Part shown: positions 27,520-36,201 of the stretch, in pieces
Position numbering within the stretch: the stretch's first letter is position 1
Layout: each line of letters starts with the position of its first letter
Assembly: GCA_016706055.1 (NCBI GenBank)
Contig: JADJKL010000003.1
Span: 124,001 to 188,000 of the forward strand
Reading direction: 5' to 3'
DNA from: Chitinophagaceae bacterium
Lineage (GTDB): Bacteria > Bacteroidota > Bacteroidia > Chitinophagales > Chitinophagaceae
DNA: 64,000 nt
Notes under the pieces: model-generated
Seen by the model: only the letters and a program-made list of their open reading frames with translations
The model's database searches: none
Told to the model about the DNA's origin: nothing
Position numbers and translations under genes: made by a program

Positions 27520-29169
27520 ATGGCTAAGTATATTTTTGTTACAGGAGGCGTTACATCATCATTAGGCAAGGGAATCATTGCTGCCTCGTTGGCAAAATTA
27601 TTACAGGCCAGAGGCCTAAAAGTTACTATTCAGAAATTTGACCCATACATTAACATCGATCCAGGAACGATGAATCCATATGAACATGGTGAATGTTATG
27701 TAACGGAAGATGGTGCAGAAACTGATCTTGATCTTGGCCATTATGAAAGATTCCTGAACATATTTACTTCTCAGGCCAACAATGTTACTACAGGCCGCAT
27801 TTATCAAACAGTAATTAATAAGGAAAGAGAAGGAGCTTATCTTGGAAAGACAGTACAAGTAGTGCCACATATCACAGATGAAATAAAAAGAAGAATGCTG
27901 CAACTGGGAAAAGGCAGTGAATTCGATATTGTAATTACAGAGATTGGCGGTACTGTTGGTGATATTGAAAGTTTGCCATTTGTAGAAGCTGTTCGTCAAT
28001 TACAATGGGAATTACCAGAAGAAGATACATTGGTTATTCACCTTACTTTAATACCATACTTAAAAGCTGCCAAAGAATTAAAAACAAAACCTACTCAGCA
28101 CAGCGTAAAAATGCTGAGTCAGGAAGGTGTGCATCCTGATATTCTTGTTTGCCGTACAGAAAAAGAACTGACACCGGAGCTAAGAAGAAAAATTGCTTTG
28201 TTCTGTAATGTAAAATTGGAAGCCGTAATCGAAGCCGCCGATGCCCAGACTATTTACGAAGTTCCATTACTGATGATGAGAGAAAAGTTAGATATCATTA
28301 GTATGAAGAAATTAAAAATAGAAAATACCAAGGAGCCGGAGCTTTCTAAATGGAAAGAATTTTTAGATAAACTTAAATACCCAAAGTACAGAGTTACTAT
28401 TGGGTTGATTGGAAAGTATCTTGAATTGCAGGATGCGTATAAATCAATTCTTGAATCTTTTATACATGCCGGGGCAATGAACGAATGCCAGGTGCAGATA
28501 GTCAATATTCACAGTGAATTTATAACAGATGTGAATGTAACAGAAAAGCTCAGTGGATTGGATGGATTGTTAGTGGCTCCTGGTTTTGGTCACAGGGGAG
28601 TGGAAGGGAAAATTGTTGCAGTAAAGTATGCAAGGGAAAATGGATTGCCATTCTTTGGAATTTGCCTTGGTATGCAAATGGCGGTAATTGAGTTTGCAAG
28701 AAATGTTTTGGGATTAAAGAATGCACATTCAACCGAAATGGATCCGCATACTACAGAGCCTGTTATTGATTTAATGGAAGAACAGAATGCTGTTACAATT
28801 AAAGGTGGAACGATGAGGCTCGGTTCTTACCCATGTACTATTAAAGAGAATTCATTGGCAGAAACTATTTATGGCACCAGATCGATCAATGAAAGACATC
28901 GTCATCGTTGGGAATTCAATAATAAATACCTTGAGCAATTTGAAAATGCCGGTATGGTTGCCAGTGGAAAAAACCCAGGCACCGACCTTGTTGAAATCAT
29001 TGAATTGCCAAAACACCCATTTTTTATCGGCGTTCAGTATCACCCAGAACTGAAAAGCACTGTAGAAAGCCCTCAACCTATATTTGTTCATTTTATAAAA
29101 GCTGCAAGAGCTTACGCAGAAAAGAAGGCGGAAACAAAGAGTCCTCTGTTACAAAGCGAAATGAATTGA
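27520..29169 (+). CDS. pyrG: CTP synthase
   Basis: 549 residues. Makes CTP from UTP, ATP and glutamine. Synthetase domain: IFVTGGVTSSLGKGIIAAS (4-22), KFDPYINIDPGTMNPYEHGE, ITEIGGTVGDIESLPF, and KTKPTQHSVK. Glutaminase domain: LVAPGFGHRGVEGK, nucleophile Cys in FGICLGMQMA, and the His/Glu pair in GVQYHPELKS. Full length and standard. A -7 element is not obvious. yidC follows on the same strand after a 136-base gap that holds its own promoter. Confidence 0.97.
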   Translation: MAKYIFVTGGVTSSLGKGIIAASLAKLLQARGLKVTIQKFDPYINIDPGTMNPYEHGECYVTEDGAETDLDLGHYERFLNIFTSQANNVTTGRIYQTVINKEREGAYLGKTVQVVPHITDEIKRRMLQLGKGSEFDIVITEIGGTVGDIESLPFVEAVRQLQWELPEEDTLVIHLTLIPYLKAAKELKTKPTQHSVKMLSQEGVHPDILVCRTEKELTPELRRKIALFCNVKLEAVIEAADAQTIYEVPLLMMREKLDIISMKKLKIENTKEPELSKWKEFLDKLKYPKYRVTIGLIGKYLELQDAYKSILESFIHAGAMNECQVQIVNIHSEFITDVNVTEKLSGLDGLLVAPGFGHRGVEGKIVAVKYARENGLPFFGICLGMQMAVIEFARNVLGLKNAHSTEMDPHTTEPVIDLMEEQNAVTIKGGTMRLGSYPCTIKENSLAETIYGTRSINERHRHRWEFNNKYLEQFENAGMVASGKNPGTDLVEIIELPKHPFFIGVQYHPELKSTVESPQPIFVHFIKAARAYAEKKAETKSPLLQSEMN

Positions 29170-29276
29170 TTTGCAAATAGTGACAAAACTAGGAACTCTG
29201 TTTGCTTAGTAAACCGCTTGAAACCAGCGGATAGCAATAAGGTTTCTGAAACAGGCACATGGCAATCAGAAACCGT

Positions 29277-29284
29277 TATCTTTG
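29277..29284 (+). promoter_or_regulatory. -7 element upstream of yidC
   Basis: TATCTTTG matches TAnnTTTG. No good -33 element is seen. The element overlaps an in-frame TTG (29282) and so argues for the ATG at 29306 as the yidC start. Confidence 0.45.
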
Positions 29285-29305
29285 CCCACTCCAAAAAAAG
29301 AAAGA

Positions 29306-31153
29306 ATGAAGTTTGATCGCAATACCGTCATTGGTTTTACAGTTTTGGCTGTCTTATTTATAGGCTATTTTTATTTTACAAATAAGCAACAGAGTGAATA
29401 CCGTAAAACACAAGCGGAAGCCGCAAAAATTGAAAAATCTAAACAAGATTCAATTATTGCATTAAGAAAACCAGCCGAAGATTCAGCGAAAAAAGTTATA
29501 GATTCTGTTACTAAGGTTTCCAATGTAGGAAATTTCGGTAAGGCATTGGACAGCACAGAAAAACTGACTGTGGTAGAGAATAAGCTGATGAAAATAACTT
29601 TTACTAGTAGAGGTGGAAGAGTAAAGCAGGTGGAGCTCAAAAATTATAAAGAGCATGATAGCAGTTTGGTAAAATTGGCTGCTACTGAGTTTGATAAAAT
29701 AAGTTATAGAATCAATACAGGTGGTAATAGCAGCGAAGAGACAGCTAATCTATCTTTCCCTCAAATTGATTCAAGCACAAAAGACGGTAATACGGTTATT
29801 TCATTTACACTTCAGTCAGAAGATAGCAGCGGAGCTTATATTACTCATGAGTATGTTGTTAAGCCTGATGATTATATGATTGATTTCAATGTAAAGATGA
29901 ATGGTGCTGATAAAATGTTGAATCAGGGAGTAATGAATTTATCCTGGCAGTATGCCGCAGCGCAGCAGGAATCAGATATTTCTTTTGAAAAGCAAAACAC
30001 ACAGATAGGATATGTGGAAGATGGAAGTTTTGATTATCATACGATTGGAAGAAAGAGCAGCAAAACATTTGATGAGAATGTAAAATGGGTAGGTGTAAGG
30101 CAACGTTTCTTCTTTACCATTCTGGTTGCGAAAGATAATTTTTCTAATGGTAAAATGGAATGGACTATTCCGGATGATACAACTAAAACAGTTGTACAAT
30201 CAATTGCAAATATGAAAGTGCCTGTAAAAGCTGGTGCGCCAACTATTATTCCATTTAGCATTTACTATGGCCCTTCTGATTATAAAGCATTAAAGTCGTA
30301 TGATTTAAAATTTGAAAAACTGGTGAATCTTGGTCAAGGTATGTATTCGTTTGTACGCCCAATCAATAAGTACATCATCATGCCGATTTTCAATTTTTTA
30401 AGAGGGTTTACAGGTAACCTTGGTATTGTGATCGCCTTACTTACAATTTTTATCAGATTGCTTACATCGCCACTTATTTATAAGAGTTATCTGAGCGGTG
30501 CAAAAATGAAAGCATTACGGCCAGAAATTGCCAAGCTAAAAGAAAAGACCGGGGATGACAAGCAAGCAATGAGCATGGCGCAAATGAAACTATTTAGAGA
30601 AGCAGGTGTAAACCCTCTCGGCGGTTGTATTCCTGCGTTGTTGCAGATTCCAATATTCTTTGCATTGTTTAGTTACTTTAATTCAGAGGTAGCATTAAGG
30701 GGAGCAAATTTTTTATGGTCTGCCGATCTTTCTGCGTTTGATGATCCGATTAAATTCGGTTTTCATATTCCTTTATTAGGAAGTCATTTAAGTTTGTTTT
30801 GCATTACAGCAGTAATAACAAGTTTCCTTATTTCATTATATAGTATGAGCATGACGCCGGATCAAAGTAACCCGGTTATGAAATACATGCCTTACATTTT
30901 CCCGGTGTTTCTCCTCTTCTTCTTTAACAGGCTTCCCTCGGCTCTAACTTGGTACTATACGGTGTCTAACCTTATTACGTTGATTCTTCAGTACATTATT
31001 CAGAATTATATAATAGATCATGATAAAATTCTGGCTAAAATTGGAGAGAATCGAAAAAAGCCAAAAACAAAATCAAAGTGGCAGGAAAGGATGGAACAGA
31101 TGCAGGAACAACAGAAAAAAATGAAAGAAACGCAGCAAAAGAATAAACGCTGA
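29306..31153 (+). CDS. yidC: Membrane protein insertase YidC
   Basis: 615 residues from the ATG at 29306 (MKFDRNTVIGF). Inserts and folds inner-membrane proteins, alone or with Sec. N-terminal anchor helix at about 7-25, a large periplasmic beta domain (about 80-340), and the conserved five-helix core with GNLGIVIALLTIFIRLLTSP (substrate-groove Arg in it), NPLGGCIPALLQIPIFFALF and MPYIFPVFLLFFFNRLPSAL. The tail is Lys/Gln/Met-rich (KKMKETQQKNKR), as in Bacteroidota proteins that bind ribosomes. Terminator follows. Confidence 0.96.
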   Translation: MKFDRNTVIGFTVLAVLFIGYFYFTNKQQSEYRKTQAEAAKIEKSKQDSIIALRKPAEDSAKKVIDSVTKVSNVGNFGKALDSTEKLTVVENKLMKITFTSRGGRVKQVELKNYKEHDSSLVKLAATEFDKISYRINTGGNSSEETANLSFPQIDSSTKDGNTVISFTLQSEDSSGAYITHEYVVKPDDYMIDFNVKMNGADKMLNQGVMNLSWQYAAAQQESDISFEKQNTQIGYVEDGSFDYHTIGRKSSKTFDENVKWVGVRQRFFFTILVAKDNFSNGKMEWTIPDDTTKTVVQSIANMKVPVKAGAPTIIPFSIYYGPSDYKALKSYDLKFEKLVNLGQGMYSFVRPINKYIIMPIFNFLRGFTGNLGIVIALLTIFIRLLTSPLIYKSYLSGAKMKALRPEIAKLKEKTGDDKQAMSMAQMKLFREAGVNPLGGCIPALLQIPIFFALFSYFNSEVALRGANFLWSADLSAFDDPIKFGFHIPLLGSHLSLFCITAVITSFLISLYSMSMTPDQSNPVMKYMPYIFPVFLLFFFNRLPSALTWYYTVSNLITLILQYIIQNYIIDHDKILAKIGENRKKPKTKSKWQERMEQMQEQQKKMKETQQKNKR

Positions 31154-31176
31154 TTTTTGTTAAAATAATGGTAACT

Positions 31177-31212
31177 AAAACCGGGATTTGCCTTTAGCAG
31201 CCCGGTTTTTTA
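31177..31212 (+). terminator. Terminator of yidC
   Basis: AAAACCGGG (31177-31185), 15-base loop, CCCGGTTTT (31201-31209) and further T's. Confidence 0.85.
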
Positions 31213-31276
31213 TTTTACGCAACTTAATGGTTAATTTGGCACGTCTTTTAGATATAATAAACAGCTATATTAAAAA

Positions 31277-31942
31277 ATGAAAAAATTTACTTACATATTA
31301 CTTGGATTAACAGCGTTGGTTTTCTCTGCAGACCTTGCAGCACAAAGGAAATTAACAGAGGCTACAATTACCTATGATATTGTGATTAATACTGGTGACC
31401 AAAAGCCTCAGGGAGCAGATTTGCTGGATGGAGCTACAAGTATTGTTTATTTAAAAGGAAACTCAAGCCGTTCAGAAATGGTAAGTTCATTAGGCGTACA
31501 GGCCACTGTTGTTGATGGAAAATCCGCAAATGTTACTGTATTAAAAGAATATGGTGAGCAGAAGTATATGATTAAGATGACACCTGCTGAATGGAAGCAA
31601 TCGAATAAAAAATATGAGGGAATTACTTTCAAATATGAAGATGAAACAAAGATTATACAAGGGTACAATTGTCAAAAGGCTATTGGTACATTAGCTGATG
31701 GTAATACATTCATTGTTTATTTCACAAAAGACCTTGTTCCAGTAAATAAAGACTTTCAGTATTTGAATAAAAATTTACCTGGATTGGCTATGCAATATGA
31801 AGCAACAATGGGAACGATGATGGTAACGTATACAGTTTCCAATATCAATTTTAACCCTGTAGCACAGGCAAAGTTTGAATTACCAAAATCTGGTTATCGA
31901 GTTATGACCTTTGAAGAAAGTAAAGGGAATGGTAGAGATTAA
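31277..31942 (+). CDS. Secreted GLPGLI-like protein of unknown function
   Basis: 221 residues with a signal peptide ending in ADLAAQ. The body is a repeat of beta strands: EATITYDIVINTGD, STSIVYLKGNSSRSEMVSS-like block, YMIKMTPAEW, and a tail KFELPKSGYRVMTFEE. The pattern, including LPGLAMQYE near 171-179, resembles the GLPGLI family of Bacteroidota, where no function is known. Its stop overlaps the convergent gene's stop by four bases. Confidence 0.7.
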   Translation: MKKFTYILLGLTALVFSADLAAQRKLTEATITYDIVINTGDQKPQGADLLDGATSIVYLKGNSSRSEMVSSLGVQATVVDGKSANVTVLKEYGEQKYMIKMTPAEWKQSNKKYEGITFKYEDETKIIQGYNCQKAIGTLADGNTFIVYFTKDLVPVNKDFQYLNKNLPGLAMQYEATMGTMMVTYTVSNINFNPVAQAKFELPKSGYRVMTFEESKGNGRD

Positions 31943-32313
31943 TTCCTTTGGAATTGTCTGTTGCCTAATTCGATTTTAACCTTATCAAGAATTACCTTCT
32001 TTTTAAGAGGTACTATATATGTTGTATTTCCTCTCTGATGAGTAACAACAGTATTTAGGTTGATGTATAGGTTATTTGGTTGAGTAGTCGTTAAAACTCT
32101 GCTACCACGATAAGTGTAACCAGACTTTAAAGAGAATGAACCTTGAGAATAAGTTTTACCAGAAAGCAATGGAGATTTTTTTGGTAAATCTGGTCCTTTT
32201 CTGCCATCACCCAAAGCACCAAATGAAACAATAGTAGTTGCAGCTATTAAAATAGTAGCGACTAGCTTCTTGCCAGCATTAAATTTTGGTATAGTCAATT
32301 TGGTGAGGTTCAT
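31939..32313 (-). CDS. Small secreted protein of unknown function
   Basis: 124 residues from the ATG at 32313 (MNLTKLTIPKF). A hydrophobic segment LVATILIAATTIVSFGA at about 17-33 is a signal peptide or anchor. The rest is basic, with SGYTYRGSRVLTT and RGNTTYIVPLKKKV. No family recognised. A longer version starting at 32334 adds seven residues and cannot be excluded. The 260 bases upstream to the TPR gene show a small AGCAAA/TTTGCT hairpin near 32513 and nothing else. Confidence 0.6.
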   Translation of the reverse strand: MNLTKLTIPKFNAGKKLVATILIAATTIVSFGALGDGRKGPDLPKKSPLLSGKTYSQGSFSLKSGYTYRGSRVLTTTQPNNLYINLNTVVTHQRGNTTYIVPLKKKVILDKVKIELGNRQFQRN

Positions 32314-32573
32314 TATTTGCAAAAGTAAAGACAAAAGTTAATATAAAGCAAACCGTTTATCAATAATTTTAATACATTCTTAACGCAAAAGATGTCAAAT
32401 TGTTACATAAGCTTGTCTTAATTTGATGCTATTTGCACATATGGGGATAAGAAATCCCTTTTAGACCTCATTTTTTTCGCTTAACTTGTTGGAAATAAAC
32501 TTTTCAGGGAGCAAAGGGATTTTGCTGTCTGATCCGGCTCTTTAACAAGCTTTGCTCACTAAAAGTCCGCCAG

Positions 32574-33998
32574 ATGAAAGAAAACAACCCATTCCGGGAA
32601 GATCGGGAACAGCTACGGGAACTATTGAAGCAATATGAAAATTTTAAAAATGGAAGAAACCATTCGTTTATTGAAGAAGATGCATTTGAAAAAATAATAG
32701 ACTATTATCAGGAAAAAGAAGACCTCGCAAAGGCAATGGAAGCCGCCGAAATAGGCAGCGAACAGTTTCCATACTCATCAAGATTATTTATCAAGAAGGC
32801 AGATATTCTGCTTGCCAATCGTCGTTACCAGGATGCATTGGATGTTTTGGAACATGCTTCATTGTTAGATGGTGCAGATATAAATGTGTACATACTTAAA
32901 ACGGATGCATATCTCGCATTAGATCAGCCGGAAAAAGCGGTTGTGTTGTTGGAAGAAGCCTTGTCATTATTTGAAGGGGACGAGAAAATTGAAATGCTGT
33001 TTGAGTTAGCAGATGTGTATGACGATTATGAAGATTTTGATAAAGTATTCGATTGCCTGAAGATGGTGTTGGATGATGAGCCTAATAATGAAGAAGCATT
33101 ATATAAAATCTGTTTCTGGACAGACTTCACTGGAAGAAATGAAGAAAGCATACGTCTCCACCAGGTTATTATTGATGAATATCCTTACAATGAATTAGCA
33201 TGGTTTAATCTAGCTGCTGCCTATCAGGGATTGAAATTGTATGAGAAAGCAATTGATGCGTACAAATATGCCATAACAATTGAAGAAAAATTTGATTATG
33301 CTTATCGTAATATGGCCGATGCTTTTATTCGCCTGAGAAAATACAAAGAGGCAATTGAAGCATTGGAAAGAGTGAATGAACTGGCAAAGCCTGAAGATGT
33401 AATTTTTGAAGCCATTGGTCATTGCCATGACCGCATGAAAAATTATGCACAGGCAAGAATACAATATCGTAAAGCATCGCATCTACGGCAGGATGATAGC
33501 AAACTGATTTACAAAATAGCTTACACTTATTACAATGAAGGACAATGGCAAAGTTGTTTCAAGCAATTAGAAATAGCTATGAAGATGCAGCGGCTGCAGC
33601 CTGAATACAACTTATTGGCTGGAGAATGCAAAATGAAATTGGGTTTGTTTAAAGATGCTGCACAATATTTTTCTAATGTAGTTAGGGTACGACCAAAAAA
33701 CATGGCTGGTTGGGAAGCTCTGATACGTTGTTTATTTAATGCAGATAGTTTTGAAGATGCTTTGGAGCAAACTGATGCTGCGTTGAAAATAACCAAGGGC
33801 AAACCAATATTTCTATTTTATAAATCTGCGGTATTGTTTGCATTAAATAAAGGCAAAGAAGCCATTCTTCAATTAGAAGAGGCAATGCGACAAGCTCCTA
33901 AACTGCTGAAACGATTTGTAGAATTAAACCCATCTATATTACAAAATCAGCAGGTGGTCGATGTTATTAGCAAGAGCAAAAGAAATAGGTCAATTTAA
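32574..33998 (+). CDS. Cytoplasmic TPR-repeat protein
   Basis: 474 residues without signal peptide or membrane helix. About ten tetratricopeptide repeats run from residue 40 to 430, for example AWFNLAAAYQGLKLYEKAID, AYRNMADAFIRLRKYKEAIE and LIYKIAYTYYNEGQWQSCFK. The N-terminus is acidic and polar. TPR arrays mediate protein interactions. The partner is unknown, but the gene precedes comA-aroE, an order I recall from other Chitinophagales. The stop is 41 bases before a G-rich block. Confidence 0.85.
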   Translation: MKENNPFREDREQLRELLKQYENFKNGRNHSFIEEDAFEKIIDYYQEKEDLAKAMEAAEIGSEQFPYSSRLFIKKADILLANRRYQDALDVLEHASLLDGADINVYILKTDAYLALDQPEKAVVLLEEALSLFEGDEKIEMLFELADVYDDYEDFDKVFDCLKMVLDDEPNNEEALYKICFWTDFTGRNEESIRLHQVIIDEYPYNELAWFNLAAAYQGLKLYEKAIDAYKYAITIEEKFDYAYRNMADAFIRLRKYKEAIEALERVNELAKPEDVIFEAIGHCHDRMKNYAQARIQYRKASHLRQDDSKLIYKIAYTYYNEGQWQSCFKQLEIAMKMQRLQPEYNLLAGECKMKLGLFKDAAQYFSNVVRVRPKNMAGWEALIRCLFNADSFEDALEQTDAALKITKGKPIFLFYKSAVLFALNKGKEAILQLEEAMRQAPKLLKRFVELNPSILQNQQVVDVISKSKRNRSI

Positions 33999-34039
33999 TA
34001 AATTGATTTTTGAACTTATTAGCGGCATTCAGCCGCGCC

Positions 34040-34125
34040 GGGGGGGCGGGGCGGCGTGGGGGGTGGGGTGGGGGGCCGGGGGGGGGGGGGGGGGGGTGGG
34101 GGGGGGGGGGGGGGGGGCGCCGGGG
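34040..34125. repeat. G-rich low-complexity block, probable artefact
   Basis: The block is almost pure G on the plus strand, broken by a few C and T. It includes G19 (34078-34096), one T, and G20 (34098-34117). The flanks are ordinary AT-rich DNA, and a GCGGC/GCCGC hairpin (34022-34036) sits immediately upstream. It lies between the TPR gene and comA, where the comA -33 element would be expected (a -7 candidate TATTTTTG is at 34146-34153). Signal loss at a hairpin in two-colour sequencing would look like this; a true G-quadruplex is the alternative. Confidence 0.8.
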
Positions 34126-34192
34126 TTACTCTGCCCAATCTTCCTTATTTTTGCCGCCATTAAACAAGATCTTTCAGTAACATATTAGTAAG

Positions 34193-34966
34193 ATGAATTT
34201 TAACCTGTCTCAAATACCCGATAGAGTAAAGAAGCCCCGCAAGTCTGGATTAACAATGGTGATGGATAAAGGACTTAGTGTGCAGGAAGCTAAGAATTTC
34301 TTAAGTGTATCGCATCCACATGTGGATATTATAAAATTAGGATTCGGAACTTCGTTCGTTACGCCAAACCTTGAAGAAAAACTGGAAGTTTATCGTGGAT
34401 ATGATATTCCCATTTATTTCGGCGGTACTTTATTTGAAGCTTTCTTAATTCGTAATCAGTTTGATGATTATATAAAAGTTTGTAAAGATTTTGGCATCAG
34501 TTATATGGAAGTAAGTGACGGCTCTATCACAATTCCTCATGCTGAGAAATGCGGTTATATTGAAAAGCTTACAAAACATGGAACCGTATTAAGTGAAGTT
34601 GGAAGTAAAGATGCTGCTCATATCATTCCTCCATACAAATGGATAGAACTGATGAAAGCAGAATTGGAAGCCGGTTCAACTTATGTAATTGCAGAAGCAA
34701 GAGAAGCTGGTAATGTGGGTATTTACCGTGGAAGCGGTGAAGTAAGAGAAGGCTTGGTGCAGGAAATATTAACGCAGATTCCTGCTGAAAAAATTATCTG
34801 GGAAGCTCCGCAAAAAGCACAACAACTATATTTTATTGAATTAGTGGGATGCAATGTAAACCTTGGGAATATTGCTCCTTCAGAGGTAATTCCATTGGAG
34901 ACAATGCGTCTTGGACTTCGTGGAGATACATTTGATTTATACCTTGATAAAAAAGAAAATGCCTGA
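34193..34966 (+). CDS. comA: Phosphosulfolactate synthase
   Basis: 257 residues, a TIM barrel that adds sulfite to phosphoenolpyruvate to make phosphosulfolactate. Family stretches: GLTMVMDKGLSVQEAKNFL, IDIIKLGFGTS-like VDIIKLGFGTSFV, IPIYFGGTLFEAFLIRNQFD, YMEVSDGSITI and TYVIAEAREAGNVGIYRG. The enzyme was described in methanogens for coenzyme M; in Bacteroidota it is presumed to feed sulfonates such as sulfonolipid precursors (inference). A -7 candidate lies at 34146-34153. aroE overlaps or follows within 32 bases. Confidence 0.9.
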   Translation: MNFNLSQIPDRVKKPRKSGLTMVMDKGLSVQEAKNFLSVSHPHVDIIKLGFGTSFVTPNLEEKLEVYRGYDIPIYFGGTLFEAFLIRNQFDDYIKVCKDFGISYMEVSDGSITIPHAEKCGYIEKLTKHGTVLSEVGSKDAAHIIPPYKWIELMKAELEAGSTYVIAEAREAGNVGIYRGSGEVREGLVQEILTQIPAEKIIWEAPQKAQQLYFIELVGCNVNLGNIAPSEVIPLETMRLGLRGDTFDLYLDKKENA

Positions 34967-34997
34967 GGCATTTCAGAAAGCAGTTGATGATAAGGCT

Positions 34998-35735
34998 ATG
35001 CAGCTTTATGGGTTAATTGGTTATCCGCTAACACATTCTTTTTCAAAAAAGTATTTTGAAGAAAAATTTAAACAGCAAGAGCTAACAAATTGCAGGTTTG
35101 AAAATTTTTCTATTCAATCAATAGATGAATTGAATAGTATTCTAAAAGAGCATCATTCTTCGTTAAAAGGATTGGCTGTTACTATTCCTTATAAGCAACA
35201 GGTTTTAAAACTTCTTGACTCGTTAGCTTATATACCTGCTGAAATAAATGCTTGCAACTGTATTAAAATTATTGATAATAAACTAATCGGATACAATACC
35301 GACTATGTAGGGTTTGAAAAAAGTTTTGTTCCGCTTTTAAAAGCAGATCACAAAAAAGCATTGGTATTAGGAAATGGTGGTGCTGCTGTTGCAGTTTGTT
35401 TTGTTCTTAAAAAATTGGATATTAACTATACAATAGTGAGCCGCCGCAAAAATGTTCATTCGGCATTTGAATATAATGACCTCACAGAAGATATAGTAAA
35501 AGAGCATACAGTTATTATCAATACAACTCCGCTGGGAACCTTTCCTGCTATCAACGAATTTCCATTAATACCGTATGGCAGTATTACAAAAGAGCATTAT
35601 CTTTTTGATTTAATATACAACCCAGAAAAAACAATGTTTCTACAAAAGGGAGAGGAGCAAGGCGCCACAATTAAGAATGGTGCAGATATGCTGGCGATAC
35701 AAGCGGAAGAGAATTGGAAAATTTGGAATAGCTGA
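34998..35735 (+). CDS. aroE: Shikimate dehydrogenase
   Basis: 245 residues from the ATG at 34998 (MQLYGLIGYPLTHSFSKKYF), which fits the family start and is preceded by an AAGG sequence; an ATG at 34959 would add 13 residues and overlap comA. Reduces 3-dehydroshikimate with NADPH. Substrate motif GYPLTHSFS, catalytic Lys in AVTIPYKQQ, Asn/Asp in NACNC and GYNTDYVGF, the NADP loop LGNGGAAVAVCF, and NTTPLGTFP. Probably in an operon with comA. Confidence 0.93.
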   Translation: MQLYGLIGYPLTHSFSKKYFEEKFKQQELTNCRFENFSIQSIDELNSILKEHHSSLKGLAVTIPYKQQVLKLLDSLAYIPAEINACNCIKIIDNKLIGYNTDYVGFEKSFVPLLKADHKKALVLGNGGAAVAVCFVLKKLDINYTIVSRRKNVHSAFEYNDLTEDIVKEHTVIINTTPLGTFPAINEFPLIPYGSITKEHYLFDLIYNPEKTMFLQKGEEQGATIKNGADMLAIQAEENWKIWNS

Positions 35736-36161
35736 TTAGTTCGATAACTTCTTCAGAGCAATTTCAGGAATAGCGGTAATTTTTTTTGAAGTATAATCAT
35801 AGCAAATCATTCCGGTTTTAGCAATCGCTACAATCTTTTTATCTTCTTCTTTTTCCAGTTTATAAATCAGATCGAATCCAATTTTTGAAATATCGCTAAC
35901 TACTACTGAAGCAATAACTGTTTCTCCATAAAACAGTTCATTCTTAAATTCAATGGCGGCATCGGACATAATCATTCCTATTCCTCCAAAATTCATTTCA
36001 GTAAAACCAAGGCTATTTAAGAATTGCATTCTTGCTTCATGTACGATGGTAAGAATAGTATCATTACCAACATGGCCTCCGTAATTAATATCAGTTATGC
36101 GAACAGCTATCTGGCAGGAAAATGAAAATTGTTCTGGTAGAGCTATTTTAATTCTTGCCAT
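35736..36161 (-). CDS. Hotdog-fold acyl-CoA thioesterase (4HBT type)
   Basis: 141 residues. The motif RITDINYGGHVGNDTILTIV corresponds to the catalytic Asp/HxG region of 4-hydroxybenzoyl-CoA-type thioesterases, followed by HEARMQFLNSLGF and FKNELFYGETV. Likely hydrolyses a fatty acyl-CoA in the cytosol; the substrate is open. The gene's stop touches the aroE stop, so the genes converge with no gap. Confidence 0.85.
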   Translation of the reverse strand: MARIKIALPEQFSFSCQIAVRITDINYGGHVGNDTILTIVHEARMQFLNSLGFTEMNFGGIGMIMSDAAIEFKNELFYGETVIASVVVSDISKIGFDLIYKLEKEEDKKIVAIAKTGMICYDYTSKKITAIPEIALKKLSN

Positions 36162-36201
36162 TTAGTAGTGTTTGCAATAAAATTAGTGAAAGAGAAGAGA
36201 A

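Noticed and set aside
29282..29305. TTG start extending YidC
   Set aside because: The TTG lies in the -7 element; the ATG at 29306 fits the family start.
33961..34188. Reading frame with a Gly-rich stretch through the G block
   Set aside because: It exists only because GGG reads as Gly; it overlaps the end of the TPR gene and has no coding character on either side.
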